Of a stretch of DNA of 64,000 nt, positions 48,941 through 63,448 are shown one piece after another. Each line of letters opens with the position of its first letter. Position 1 is the stretch's first letter. Below the pieces are notes generated by a model. The model was not told the DNA's origin. It saw only the letters and a program-made list of their open reading frames with translations, and searched no databases. Source of the DNA: Citrobacter sp. Res13-Sevr-PEB04-36. Lineage in GTDB: Bacteria > Pseudomonadota > Gammaproteobacteria > Enterobacterales > Enterobacteriaceae. The translations under genes were made by a program, and so were the position numbers. The stretch is from NCBI RefSeq assembly GCF_015672735.1, contig NZ_JADABY010000055.1, positions 1 to 64,000 on the forward strand, written 5' to 3'.

Positions 48941-50365
48941 TTACTTGCTAATACCATTGAGTTTATTCAATGTTTCTTCCATTTTAAGCGTTTCTTTACG
49001 GTTCAACGGATAGAAATAAATCAGCACGACTGCCGCTAAAAACAGGCATAAAGCCGGCAAAAGATTCGCCATCGTATAAATATTTTCCTGCACAATGCTG
49101 GTTTGCACCGCCCCCCCCGTTGACGAGGATTGATAACCAATGATCGCCAGCATAAAACCGCCAATAGCCCCTGCACACGCCTGACCAATCTTGCGAGCAA
49201 AGAAGTTCACACCATAAACGGTGCCATCCTCACGATCGCCAGTGACATACTGGTGATAGTCACAAACATCAGTCATAAACGCCCAAATCATTAGGTTGAA
49301 TAACCCCGCCCCCAGCGTCGCCAGGAACAAGAAAACCAAATAGACTTTCGGGTCGGTAATATGGATGAAGTACATCATCACATACATAACTACTGAAAAG
49401 AGCAGCGCGCCTACGCTGGCTTCTTTCTTACCAAATCGCTTAGTCAGCCAGGATGCCGAGGGCGCCAGCAAAATCAGAGAGCCAAAGGTAAACAGCAACG
49501 CCACAGACATCGCCTCTTTATTGTGGAAATAGTCATTAAACAGGTAGGTCATATTGGTGCCGGAAAGCCCCTGATTAATCACGATCAGCAGATCCACCAC
49601 AACCAGAACAATCAGGGCTTTATTGCGTATCAACCCTTTCAGAAGCACCGACACGGGCATGCTATCTTTTCTCTCCACCCGCACGCGTTCCGTCGTTAAC
49701 TGGCAGGTCAACGTTAAAAAGATAAAGCCCAGTATTGCGCAACCAATGGCGATCCAGAAGAAGTGCTGCCCGGAAATCACCTGGCTTCCGTCCACCAGAG
49801 TGGTGTACATCAGGATAGGAATAAAAAAGCCGGTTGCCCCGCCACCGATTGCTGACCCAACGCTACGCCAGGTTGAGAGCGATACGCGATCTTCCGGGTT
49901 AGAGCTAATCGCCGCAGACATGGCACCATAAGGAATACTCACGGTCGATAACAGGGAACCGTAAATAAAATAGGAGCCGCAAATGTAGATAATTTTCGCC
50001 GTATACGAAAAATCTTGTACAAACGGCAGGAACAGAACAACCGCAATGATACAGAACGGATACTTCATGCGGCGTACCCAGGGGTTAAAACGCCCATGTA
50101 CCGTCAGTTTAGACGTATCACATAAGCGCCCTACGCCAACATCGACAAACGCATCAAAGAGTTTGGTCACAAAATACAGTGAGCCGACAATAACGCCGGA
50201 AACACCGAGTACGTTAGTGTAATAAATCATTAAAAAACTATTCACCAACCCAAGAATAAAACAAGTTCCCAGGTCACCACATAAATAACCAACTTTATCT
50301 CTGAATCCGAAAGGTCTGACGGCAATATTTTTATTGCTTCCGATCATAGTTCCATCATTAGACAT
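48941..50365 (-). CDS. GPH-family sugar:cation symporter (MelB/YicJ type)
   Basis: A 474-residue membrane protein with about twelve hydrophobic segments. It belongs to the glycoside-pentoside-hexuronide:cation symporter family: the N-terminal FGFRDKVGYLCGDLGTCF and LFDAFVDVGVGRLCDTS (read in parts) carry the family's conserved Gly/Asp positions, and WAFMTDVCDYHQYVTG is the later conserved motif. The start is preceded on its strand by AAGGAG. The gene follows a KdgM-family porin by 89 bases in the same direction, so the two likely form an uptake operon. Family members TogT and YicJ suggest an oligosaccharide or uronide substrate; which one is unknown. Confidence 0.9.
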   Translation of the reverse strand: MSNDGTMIGSNKNIAVRPFGFRDKVGYLCGDLGTCFILGLVNSFLMIYYTNVLGVSGVIVGSLYFVTKLFDAFVDVGVGRLCDTSKLTVHGRFNPWVRRMKYPFCIIAVVLFLPFVQDFSYTAKIIYICGSYFIYGSLLSTVSIPYGAMSAAISSNPEDRVSLSTWRSVGSAIGGGATGFFIPILMYTTLVDGSQVISGQHFFWIAIGCAILGFIFLTLTCQLTTERVRVERKDSMPVSVLLKGLIRNKALIVLVVVDLLIVINQGLSGTNMTYLFNDYFHNKEAMSVALLFTFGSLILLAPSASWLTKRFGKKEASVGALLFSVVMYVMMYFIHITDPKVYLVFLFLATLGAGLFNLMIWAFMTDVCDYHQYVTGDREDGTVYGVNFFARKIGQACAGAIGGFMLAIIGYQSSSTGGAVQTSIVQENIYTMANLLPALCLFLAAVVLIYFYPLNRKETLKMEETLNKLNGISK

Positions 50366-50454
50366 GATGTCAACTCCTTAGATATATTACTCACGCAAAT
50401 AATGCATACATCCTGATGCTCAGCGTAATAAACTGAGACGAAGAGTATTAGCGA

Positions 50455-51135
50455 TCAGAAATTATAACCAAGACCTACACGATAACGGGTCTGACGATCA
50501 TCAGTGGTCGTAGTGTTATAACCCGAAGAAACGTTACCGATCTCAACAAACGGAACCCAGGAACCTATTTTATAAGCGACCCGGAAGTTATACTCATAAT
50601 CTTCGCTTTTGTTGTTATATAAATCTTCACTGTCGGCAATTTTATAAATACCGTTTAGCTCAAACATCCAGTTATTGATGTTATAGCCGACCCAGGCTTC
50701 AGGGCGATAGACCATACGATCATCTTTACCATCCGTGTTTCTACGCATGTACTCCTGACGATAACGGAACGCGGTCCACCAGTTGTCATCAATATTATAC
50801 TGCACGCGAATATAAGGCTTATAAATGGTAATGTTATCGCCTGTTTCAATCGCAATGCCTGGCTGCCAGATAAGCCCCTGAGAGGTAAACTGATAGCTTG
50901 CCGTATACTCATTGCCGTTACTTTCCATATTGTTCCACGAATCATTTGATTGCGAATCATCGGAACGAGAAATAGCTTCGACTGCCACACCAAAACCGGT
51001 AGCAAAACGGTGAGACATATAAACACGGTCATAGTTACGGCCATCGTCATAATACTCATGGCGGTAATCAACATAACCTGCGTGTGCAGCTGCAGAGAAT
51101 AATGGAATAAGTAATAATGCGGAGTTTAATTTCAT
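50455..51135 (-). CDS. KdgM-family oligogalacturonate-type outer-membrane porin
   Basis: A 226-residue precursor with a signal peptide ending SAAAHA. The mature start GYVDYRHEYYDDGRNYDR is typical of the KdgM/NanC/OmpL family of 12-stranded monomeric porins for acidic oligosaccharides, and the protein ends in an aromatic residue (VGLGYNF). Many alternating Tyr/Asp/Arg beta strands are visible. The RBS GGAAGGGA precedes the ATG. First gene of an operon with the GPH transporter. No lyase or uronate-degrading enzyme is nearby. Confidence 0.9.
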   Translation of the reverse strand: MKLNSALLLIPLFSAAAHAGYVDYRHEYYDDGRNYDRVYMSHRFATGFGVAVEAISRSDDSQSNDSWNNMESNGNEYTASYQFTSQGLIWQPGIAIETGDNITIYKPYIRVQYNIDDNWWTAFRYRQEYMRRNTDGKDDRMVYRPEAWVGYNINNWMFELNGIYKIADSEDLYNNKSEDYEYNFRVAYKIGSWVPFVEIGNVSSGYNTTTTDDRQTRYRVGLGYNF

Positions 51136-51430
51136 AAACGTCCCTTCCCATAAACAATTAAGGAATTAATCCATATTGTTTTCTAAAAAAGAAAAACAAA
51201 ATTGGATCTATGAATAATTTTAGATTTCCCAAAAATTGTATTTAAGCAGGAGAGACAAAACCTTTTAAATTTTGCCAGGAATTCAAATTAATGGCAAAGG
51301 TGTAAAGATAAAAATGACAAAGATCACCAATAGAAACATTTTATCGATAAAATAAAAACACTGTTTTATTTAATGATTAAGAGTTGCATTCATCGGAAAA
51401 ATACATGCTTCAGCACTGATTCACAGACAC
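51136..51430 (-). promoter_or_regulatory. Porin upstream region with CRP-like and KdgR-box-like sites
   Basis: This stretch (gene-free gap 51136-51472) is A/T-rich. AATAAAAACACTGTTTTATT (51351-51370) is a 20-bp near-palindrome with arms AATAAAA / TTTTATT resembling enterobacterial KdgR boxes. Nearby, TGACAAAGATCAC (51315-51327) resembles a CRP half-and-half site. Both sit about 180-235 bases upstream of the porin start. The assignments are by resemblance only. No ORF worth calling was seen. Confidence 0.45.
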
Positions 51431-51457
51431 AAAAAAAGCGCCGTAAGGCGCTTTTTT
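51431..51457 (-). terminator. Terminator of rpmE
   Basis: AAAAAAAGCGCC-GTAA-GGCGCTTTTTT forms a strong hairpin with A- and T-runs on both sides, so it can act in either direction. It is 16 bases after the rpmE stop. Confidence 0.92.
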
Positions 51458-51472
51458 CTGACAGCAAAAAAC

Positions 51473-51727
<255 letters not shown>

Positions 51728-51758
51728 CTAACGCCAGACACCACGCGATGTTAATTAT

Positions 51759-51881
51759 TCCCCGTCACCTTTCACACTGCTGATGCGTTGCCTGCGTTCA
51801 CTCACTCTGGTCACATAGCTCACTATGCTCCCAGAGATTCGCCCGCTTGCCGCCTTCCAGCCGCGCGAAACTCTCGGGTAA
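51759..51881. repeat. ERIC element between rpmE and priA
   Basis: About 123 bases with ERIC architecture: outer ends CCCGTCACCTTTCACACTGC and GCGCGAAACTCTCGGG, and a core stem with CACTCACTCTGGTCAC and GCTCCCAGAGATTCGC. It fills much of the 332-base rpmE-priA gap; the remainder holds the two divergent promoters. Confidence 0.82.
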
Positions 51882-51957
51882 TGGTCAGTATTTGACGCAA
51901 TCAATTTGCATCAAAGGCGGCGAATCATACAGAAATTAGCCTGCTCATGCAAACTGA

Positions 51958-54219
<2,262 letters not shown>

Positions 54220-54375
54220 CCCCTCATGATGCGAGGCGGATCGTAAAATTAAATATCCATCACACTTTTTATGAAAATTCTGTAACTGCTTCTATTCACT
54301 ATCTGATAAAAATGTTTCAGATGAAGGTTACCCAGGGACAGGTCTGCACCAGCAGTGCCCTGGCGAGGAGAAAGA

Positions 54376-55401
54376 GTGAAACCGAACAAGCAGGTCACTG
54401 CCGCAACGATGAAAGATGTTGCTCTGAAGGCGAAAGTCTCCACAGCTACCGTTTCCCGTGCATTAATGAATCCAGACAAAGTCTCTCAGTCCACCCGTAG
54501 CCGGGTTGAGCAGGCCGCCCTGGAAGTGGGATATTTACCGCAGTCGATGGGTCGCAACGTTAAACGTAATGAATCACGTACCATCCTGGTCATTGTCCCG
54601 GATATTTGCGATCCCTTTTTTAGCGAAGTCATTCGCGGCATAGAAGTCACCGCCGCCGAGCAGGGTTATTTGGTACTGATCGGCGATTGCGCGCACCAGA
54701 ACCAGCAGGAAAAGACCTTTCTTAACCTCATTATTACCAAGCAGATCGACGGCATGGTGCTGCTCAGCTCGCGCCTGCCATTCGATGCCAGCGTAGAAGA
54801 ACAGCGCAATTTACCACCGATGGTGATGTCCAACGAATTCGCGCCAGAGCTGGAACTGCCCACCGTCCACATTGATAACCTCACCGCAGCGTTTAACGCG
54901 ATGAACTACCTGCTGGAGTTGGGGCATAAACGTATCGGTTGTATCGCCGGACCAGAGGACATGCCGCTGTGCCACTACCGTCTGCAAGGTTACGTTCAGG
55001 CATTGCGCCGCAGCGGGATTACGGTCGATCCACATTTTATCGCACGCGGTGATTTTACCTATGAAGCGGGGGCTAACGCGCTAAAACAGCTGCTTGAGCT
55101 ACCGCACCCGCCGACCGCCGTTTTTTGTCACAGCGACGTCATGGCGCTGGGTGCGCTCTCCTACGCCAAACGCCAGGGATTAAAAGTACCTGACGATCTG
55201 TCGATTATTGGTTTTGATAATATTTCACTAACAGAATTTTGTGATCCACCGCTGACAACTGTCGCACAGCCACGTTTCGATATCGGGCGTGAAGCTATGC
55301 TGTTACTGCTCGATCAATTGCAAGGGCAAAATGTCAGCAGTGGCTCACGTTTACTGGACTGTGAGCTCATTATTCGGGGTACGACCCGGGCGCTGACGTA
55401 A
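54376..55401 (+). CDS. cytR: LacI-family repressor CytR
   Basis: Repressor of nucleoside uptake and catabolism genes that acts together with CRP and is relieved by cytidine. The HTH is TMKDVALKAKVSTATVSRAL (about residues 11-30). The periplasmic-binding-like core follows, with VIVPDICDPFFSEVIRGIE and FDNISLTEFCDPPLTT. I assign the GTG at 54376, preceded by GAGGAGAAAG, to give 341 residues as in E. coli; the ATG at 54355 would add seven unmatched residues. It lies between priA and ftsN, as in E. coli. Confidence 0.94.
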   Translation: MKPNKQVTAATMKDVALKAKVSTATVSRALMNPDKVSQSTRSRVEQAALEVGYLPQSMGRNVKRNESRTILVIVPDICDPFFSEVIRGIEVTAAEQGYLVLIGDCAHQNQQEKTFLNLIITKQIDGMVLLSSRLPFDASVEEQRNLPPMVMSNEFAPELELPTVHIDNLTAAFNAMNYLLELGHKRIGCIAGPEDMPLCHYRLQGYVQALRRSGITVDPHFIARGDFTYEAGANALKQLLELPHPPTAVFCHSDVMALGALSYAKRQGLKVPDDLSIIGFDNISLTEFCDPPLTTVAQPRFDIGREAMLLLLDQLQGQNVSSGSRLLDCELIIRGTTRALT

Positions 55402-55494
55402 AGTAAAGCGCTTTCGGACTCCCCTGTCTGGTCAAAGGCCCGCCGCTTAAGTAACATGGCGGGCTGACGAACGAATAAATACAGCGAAACGATA

Positions 55495-56460
55495 GTGGCA
55501 CAACGAGATTATGTACGTCGCGGCCAACCGGCACCTTCGCGGCGCAAAAAGAGCACCTCACGGAATAAGCAACGCAATACACCCGCGGTTTCACCCGCGA
55601 TGGTCGCTATTGCTGCAGCCGTACTCGTGACCTTTATCGGTGGTCTGTACTTCATTACGCATCACAAGAAAGAAGAGTCCGAGACGCTGCAAAACCAGAA
55701 AGTTACCGGCAATGGCATTCCGCCAAAGCCTGAAGAACGCTGGCGATACATCAAAGAGCTGGAAAGCCGCCAGCCAGGCGTGCGTGCGCCAACCGAACCT
55801 TCTGCGGGCGGCGAAGTGCTGAATGCCGATCAGTTGACCAATGAGCAGCGCCAGTTGTTGGCGCAAATGCAGGCTGATATGCGTCAGCAGCCTACCCAGC
55901 TCAACGAAGTCCCATGGAATGAACAAACGCCTGAGCAACGCCAGCAAACGCTGCAGCGTCAGCGTCAGGTGCAACAACAGCAGTGGACCAACGCCCAACA
56001 GCAGGCCCAGCAGCCACGTCCTCGGGCAACGGAACAGCCTCAGCAGCAGCAAACGCGTACCGCGCAAGCCGCACCGGTACAGCAGCCGCGTCAAACGCAG
56101 CCCAAACCGGTGGCCCAACAGCCGTACCAGGATCTGTTGCAAACACCTGCGCACACCGCTACCACTCAGCCGAAGACGCAGCCAGCCGCACCGATTACCG
56201 AAGTGCCGAAGCAGACTGCTGAGAAAAAAGATGAGCGCCGCTGGATGGTACAGTGTGGGTCGTTTAAAGGGGCTGAACAGGCAGAAACCGTGCGTGCACA
56301 GCTGGCTTTTGAGGGCTTTAACTCCCGCATTACCACCAACAACGGTTGGAATCGCGTGGTCATTGGCCCACTTAAGGGCAAGGAAAACGCTGACAACACC
56401 ATCAGTCGTTTGAAAGTCGCGGGTCACACAAACTGTATTCGACTGTCTGCCGGGGGTTGA
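55495..56460 (+). CDS. ftsN: Cell division protein FtsN
   Basis: Bitopic septal protein that triggers constriction and septal peptidoglycan synthesis. The 321-residue product starts at a GTG (55495), as in E. coli. It has a short cytoplasmic tail, one transmembrane segment at about 31-55 (VAIAAAVLVTFIGGLYFI), and then three helices including the essential region near WRYIKELESRQPG. A long Gln/Pro-rich linker (about 115-240) follows. The C-terminal SPOR domain (about 245-321) is marked by WMVQCGSFKGAEQAETVRA and NGWNRVVIGPLKGKENA. The linker differs most from K-12, as usual for this gene. Confidence 0.96.
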   Translation: MAQRDYVRRGQPAPSRRKKSTSRNKQRNTPAVSPAMVAIAAAVLVTFIGGLYFITHHKKEESETLQNQKVTGNGIPPKPEERWRYIKELESRQPGVRAPTEPSAGGEVLNADQLTNEQRQLLAQMQADMRQQPTQLNEVPWNEQTPEQRQQTLQRQRQVQQQQWTNAQQQAQQPRPRATEQPQQQQTRTAQAAPVQQPRQTQPKPVAQQPYQDLLQTPAHTATTQPKTQPAAPITEVPKQTAEKKDERRWMVQCGSFKGAEQAETVRAQLAFEGFNSRITTNNGWNRVVIGPLKGKENADNTISRLKVAGHTNCIRLSAGG

Positions 56461-56552
56461 AACCCCCAAAATCCCCCCCATCTATACTTGCATTACGCCC
56501 CGTACATCTGCGCGGGGCCTGAATTCCGTATTTGTAACCAAGGGGTCTGCTC

Positions 56553-57083
56553 GTGACAACAATAGTAAGCGTACGCCGTAACGGCCATGTGGTAATCGCC
56601 GGTGATGGTCAGGCCACACTGGGTAACACCGTAATGAAAGGCAACGTGAAAAAAGTCCGCCGTCTGTACAACGACCAAGTCATCGCGGGCTTTGCGGGCG
56701 GCACTGCGGATGCATTCACGCTGTTTGAACTGTTTGAACGCAAACTTGAAATGCATCAGGGTCACCTGGTGAAAGCTGCCGTTGAGCTGGCGAAGGACTG
56801 GCGTACCGACCGTATGCTGCGCAAACTCGAAGCGCTGCTGGCCGTTGCCGATGAGACTGCATCGCTCATCATCACCGGTAATGGCGATGTCATTCAGCCA
56901 GAAAACGATCTGATTGCCATCGGATCCGGCGGTCCCTACGCCCAGGCTGCGGCACGTGCTCTGCTTGAAAACACCGAGCTTGGTGCCCGCGAGATTGCTG
57001 AGAAAGCGTTGGATATTGCAGGGGATATCTGCATTTATACCAACCACTTCCATACCATCGAAGAATTGAACTCCAAAGCGTAA
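56553..57083 (+). CDS. hslV: ATP-dependent protease peptidase subunit HslV (ClpQ)
   Basis: Proteasome-like peptidase of the HslUV heat-shock protease. It has 176 residues with start codon GTG at 56553. The N-terminal nucleophile Thr follows the initiator Met (MTTIVSVRR); [18 protein letters not shown] and the Gly-rich [12 protein letters not shown] are family hallmarks. It starts 93 bases after ftsN and 9 bases before hslU, forming the hslVU operon. Confidence 0.97.
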   Translation: MTTIVSVRRNGHVVIAGDGQATLGNTVMKGNVKKVRRLYNDQVIAGFAGGTADAFTLFELFERKLEMHQGHLVKAAVELAKDWRTDRMLRKLEALLAVADETASLIITGNGDVIQPENDLIAIGSGGPYAQAAARALLENTELGAREIAEKALDIAGDICIYTNHFHTIEELNSKA

Positions 57084-57092
57084 GGATCCCCC

Positions 57093-58424
57093 ATGTCTGA
57101 AATGACCCCACGCGAAATTGTCAGCGAACTGAACAAACACATCATCGGCCAGGATAACGCCAAGCGTTCCGTGGCGATTGCTCTGCGTAACCGCTGGCGC
57201 CGCATGCAGCTTGACGAAGAGCTGCGCCATGAAGTTACGCCAAAAAACATTCTGATGATTGGCCCAACCGGCGTCGGTAAAACCGAAATCGCCCGTCGTC
57301 TGGCAAAACTGGCCAACGCACCGTTCATCAAAGTTGAAGCCACGAAATTCACCGAAGTCGGCTATGTTGGTAAAGAAGTTGACTCCATCATTCGCGATCT
57401 AACCGATGCAGCCATTAAAATGGTTCGCGTCCAGGCGATCGAGAAAAACCGTTTCCGTGCCGAAGAAATGGCGGAAGAGCGTATTCTCGACGTACTGATC
57501 CCACCGGCTAAAAATAACTGGGGACAGTCTGAACAGCCGCAGGAACCTTCTGCTGCGCGTCAGGCATTCCGTAAAAAACTGCGTGAAGGCCAACTGGACG
57601 ACAAAGAGATTGAAATTGATCTCGCCGCTGCACCGATGGGCGTAGAAATCATGGCGCCTCCTGGCATGGAAGAGATGACCAGCCAGCTGCAGTCCATGTT
57701 CCAGAACCTGGGCGGCCAGAAACAAAAACCGCGTAAGCTGAAAATCAAAGAAGCCATGAAGCTGTTGATTGAAGAAGAAGCGGCGAAGCTGGTAAATCCG
57801 GAAGAACTGAAGCAAGAGGCTATCGACGCCGTTGAGCAGCACGGGATCGTGTTTATCGACGAAATCGACAAAATCTGTAAGCGCGGTGAATCCTCCGGTC
57901 CGGACGTGTCCCGTGAAGGCGTACAGCGCGACCTGCTGCCGCTGGTCGAAGGCTGCACCGTCTCGACCAAGCACGGCATGGTGAAAACAGATCACATTCT
58001 GTTTATCGCCTCCGGCGCGTTCCAGGTGGCGAAACCGTCCGACCTGATCCCGGAACTGCAGGGTCGTCTGCCGATTCGTGTAGAATTGCAGGCACTGACC
58101 ACCAGCGATTTCGAGCGTATCCTGACTGAACCTAACGCCTCCATCACCGTCCAGTACAAAGCGCTGATGGCAACTGAGGGCGTTAATATTGAGTTCACGG
58201 AAGATGGCATTAAGCGCATCGCTCAGGCAGCCTGGCAGGTCAACGAAACCACCGAGAACATCGGTGCCCGTCGTCTGCACACCGTGCTTGAGCGTCTGAT
58301 GGAAGATATTTCCTATGATGCGAGCGATTTAAACGGCCAAAGCATCACAATTGATGCCGAATATGTGAGCAAACATCTGGATGCGCTGGTCGCAGATGAA
58401 GATCTGAGCCGTTTTATCCTATAA
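57093..58424 (+). CDS. hslU: HslUV unfoldase ATPase subunit HslU (ClpY)
   Basis: AAA+ unfoldase that threads substrates into HslV. Length 443 residues as in E. coli. Walker A is [16 protein letters not shown] near residue 57, the pore motif GYVGKEV near 91, and Walker [14 protein letters not shown] near 252. The I-domain insertion (about 110-240) lies between. Sensor-2 region [15 protein letters not shown] is near 393. The C-terminal tail RFIL inserts into HslV. Cotranscribed with hslV. Confidence 0.97.
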   Translation: MSEMTPREIVSELNKHIIGQDNAKRSVAIALRNRWRRMQLDEELRHEVTPKNILMIGPTGVGKTEIARRLAKLANAPFIKVEATKFTEVGYVGKEVDSIIRDLTDAAIKMVRVQAIEKNRFRAEEMAEERILDVLIPPAKNNWGQSEQPQEPSAARQAFRKKLREGQLDDKEIEIDLAAAPMGVEIMAPPGMEEMTSQLQSMFQNLGGQKQKPRKLKIKEAMKLLIEEEAAKLVNPEELKQEAIDAVEQHGIVFIDEIDKICKRGESSGPDVSREGVQRDLLPLVEGCTVSTKHGMVKTDHILFIASGAFQVAKPSDLIPELQGRLPIRVELQALTTSDFERILTEPNASITVQYKALMATEGVNIEFTEDGIKRIAQAAWQVNETTENIGARRLHTVLERLMEDISYDASDLNGQSITIDAEYVSKHLDALVADEDLSRFIL

Positions 58425-58453
58425 TCGCGTTCAATGCATTTTCATCACTGTTG

Positions 58454-58479
58454 ATGGGGCTGATAAAGCCCCATTTTTA
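58454..58479 (+). terminator. Terminator of hslVU
   Basis: Stem ATGGGGCT-GATA-AAGCCCCAT followed by TTTTATT, about 30 bases after the hslU stop and just before menA. Confidence 0.9.
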
Positions 58480-58491
58480 TTGGCGCTAAAT

Positions 58492-59421
58492 ATGACTGAA
58501 CAACAACAAATTAGCCGCTCACAAGCCTGGCTGGAAAGTTTACGACCTAAGACCTTACCGCTCGCCTTCGCGGCGATCATCGTCGGTACGGCATTAGCAT
58601 GGTGGCAAGGGTATTTCGATCCGCTGGTGGCTCTGCTGGCATTGATAACGGCGGGGCTGCTGCAAATCCTGTCCAATCTCGCAAACGACTATGGCGATGC
58701 CGTCAAAGGCAGCGACAAGCCTGACCGCATTGGACCGCTACGTGGCATGCAAAAAGGGGTCATTACCCAACAACAGATGAAACGCGCATTGATGGTCACC
58801 GTGGCCTTAATCTGTCTGTCCGGCCTGGCGCTGGTGGCAGTCGCCTGCCACACGATGGCTGATTTTGTCGGCTTCCTGGTGCTCGGTGGCCTGTCGATTA
58901 TCGCGGCGATCACTTATACCGTCGGCAATCGCCCCTATGGCTACATTGGCCTCGGTGATATTTCCGTGCTGGTTTTCTTCGGCTGGCTGAGCGTGATGGG
59001 CAGCTGGTATCTGCAGGCCCACACGCTGATCCCCGCACTAATCCTGCCGGCCACCGCCTGCGGTCTGCTGGCTACCGCCGTGCTCAACGTCAATAACCTG
59101 CGTGATATCAACAGCGACAGGGAGAACGGTAAAAATACGCTGGTGGTGCGTCTGGGGGCCGTGAATGCACGTCGTTACCATGCCTGCCTGCTGATGGGGA
59201 CGCTGGTTTGCCTGGCACTGTTTAATCTGTTTTCGCTGCAAAGTCTGTGGGGATGGCTGTTCATCCTGGCCGCTCCGCTGCTGATTAAGCAGGCACGATA
59301 TGTAATGCGTGAAATGGATCCAGCGGCAATGCGTCCGATGCTGGAACGCACCGTAAAAGCAGCGCTGTTAACTAACCTGCTGTTTGTGGTTGGGATTTTC
59401 TTAAGCCAGTGGTCTGTTTAA
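58492..59421 (+). CDS. menA: 1,4-dihydroxy-2-naphthoate octaprenyltransferase MenA
   Basis: UbiA-family integral-membrane prenyltransferase of menaquinone synthesis. The ATG at 58492 gives MTEQQQISRSQAWLESLRP and 309 residues, one more than K-12 because of an extra Gln. The first Asp-rich motif NLANDYGDAVKGSDKPDR (about 65-82) and the second, NNLRDINSDRENGKNT (about 200), bind the Mg-diphosphate. Eight or nine hydrophobic helices follow the family pattern. Menaquinone supports the anaerobic respiration relevant to the GRE pathways in this window. Confidence 0.96.
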   Translation: MTEQQQISRSQAWLESLRPKTLPLAFAAIIVGTALAWWQGYFDPLVALLALITAGLLQILSNLANDYGDAVKGSDKPDRIGPLRGMQKGVITQQQMKRALMVTVALICLSGLALVAVACHTMADFVGFLVLGGLSIIAAITYTVGNRPYGYIGLGDISVLVFFGWLSVMGSWYLQAHTLIPALILPATACGLLATAVLNVNNLRDINSDRENGKNTLVVRLGAVNARRYHACLLMGTLVCLALFNLFSLQSLWGWLFILAAPLLIKQARYVMREMDPAAMRPMLERTVKAALLTNLLFVVGIFLSQWSV

Positions 59422-59513
59422 CTGACAAATATCAATTAACAATTGATGATTTTGCCAACAGTACACATAGCGCGATATACTAAAAATTCTCGCAGCAACT
59501 GAACGTTGAGCCT

Positions 59514-59999
59514 ATGAAATACGATACATCCGAGCTTTGTGACATCTATCAGGAAGATGTCAACGTCGTGGAACCACTGTTCTCTAACTTTGGGGGACGG
59601 TCGTCGTTTGGCGGACAAATCATCACGGTAAAATGTTTCGAGGACAACGGGTTGCTGTACGATCTGCTCGAACAAAATGGCCGTGGTCGTATTCTGCTGG
59701 TCGATGGCGGCGGTTCTGTCCGTCGCGCGCTGGTTGATGCCGAACTGGCGCGCCTGGCAGTACAGAACGAATGGGAAGGTCTGGTTATCTACGGGTCAGT
59801 ACGCCAGGTAGACGATCTGGAAGAACTGGACATCGGCATTCAGGCGATTGCCGCTATTCCGGTAGGTGCCGCAGGTGAAGGTATTGGAGAAAGCGATGTG
59901 CGCGTCAACTTCGGTGGCGTAACGTTCTTCTCCGGCGACCACTTGTACGCCGACAATACCGGGATGATCCTCTCCGAAGACCCCCTCGATATCGAGTAA
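59514..59999 (+). CDS. rraA: Regulator of ribonuclease E activity RraA
   Basis: A 161-residue trimeric protein that binds RNase E and inhibits its endonuclease activity. It resembles the inactive aldolase-like fold once called Men[16 protein letters not shown] near residue 20, [17 protein letters not shown] near 65 and [16 protein letters not shown] near 135. Downstream of menA with a 92-base gap. Confidence 0.96.
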   Translation: MKYDTSELCDIYQEDVNVVEPLFSNFGGRSSFGGQIITVKCFEDNGLLYDLLEQNGRGRILLVDGGGSVRRALVDAELARLAVQNEWEGLVIYGSVRQVDDLEELDIGIQAIAAIPVGAAGEGIGESDVRVNFGGVTFFSGDHLYADNTGMILSEDPLDIE

Positions 60000-60002
60000 T
60001 CG

Positions 60003-60029
60003 AAAAAGGCACCGTAAGGTGCCTTTTTT
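60003..60029 (+). terminator. Terminator of rraA
   Basis: AAAAAGGCACC-GTAA-GGTGCCTTTTTT hairpin with flanking A- and T-runs, directly after the rraA stop. Confidence 0.93.
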
Positions 60030-60042
60030 ATGCGTTATCGCC

Positions 60043-60080
60043 GATCGCCGGATAGCGGCTTACGCCTTATCCGGCCTACA
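60043..60080. repeat. REP element after rraA
   Basis: Single REP unit CGCCGGATAGCGG to CTTATCCGGCCTAC between convergent rraA and zapB. Confidence 0.8.
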
Positions 60081-60100
60081 CGCAGAGCCGATTACGCGAG

Positions 60101-60208
60101 AGATTTCGTGTTGTAGCAAGGCGGCAAACGAAGATATCCCCAGGAGCGTAGTAAACTACGTGACTGGGGTAGCTGAGCACAGCCAACGCTGCTACGGCGC
60201 GAAAGATA
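60101..60208. repeat. ERIC element between rraA and zapB
   Basis: About 108 bases with outer imperfect inverted ends (AGATTTCGTGTTGTAGC and GCTACGGCGCGAAAGAT) and the ERIC core CCCCAGGAGCGTAGTAAAC and ACGTGACTGGGGTAGC. It ends within about ten bases of the zapB stop codon. Confidence 0.85.
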
Positions 60209-60216
60209 AAGCGTAA

Positions 60217-63266
<3,050 letters not shown>

Positions 63267-63273
63267 TCCGTCC

Positions 63274-63352
63274 TTGCCGGATGGCGACGCTAAAGCGTCT
63301 CATCCGGCCTACATGCTTGTGTAGGCCGGATGAGGCAACATCGCTCCGGCAA
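63274..63352. repeat. REP/BIME between glpK and glpX
   Basis: Opposed REP units TTGCCGGATGGCGACGC to CATCCGGCCTAC and GTAGGCCGGATGAGGC to GCTCCGGCAAAA in the glpK-glpX gap. Confidence 0.88.
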
Positions 63353-63448
63353 AATCTTTGTGCGAGGGTAACCCCGCACACACATCAATAATCCCGCCCT
63401 CTCCCCTGTGCTACACTTCGCGCCATTCCTTTCTGCTACGAGTTTGCA

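Noticed and set aside
55591-56481. Long antisense reading frames opposite ftsN (also 55841-56413 in another frame)
   Set aside because: They arise from the repetitive Gln/Pro-rich codon usage of the FtsN linker and have low-complexity Leu/Arg content with no plausible start site.
57399-58280. 293-residue antisense frame opposite hslU, and similar ones opposite glpK, ptsA and ppc
   Set aside because: Shadow frames of highly expressed genes; no homology recognised, no ribosome-binding site or promoter, and codon use mirrors the sense strand.
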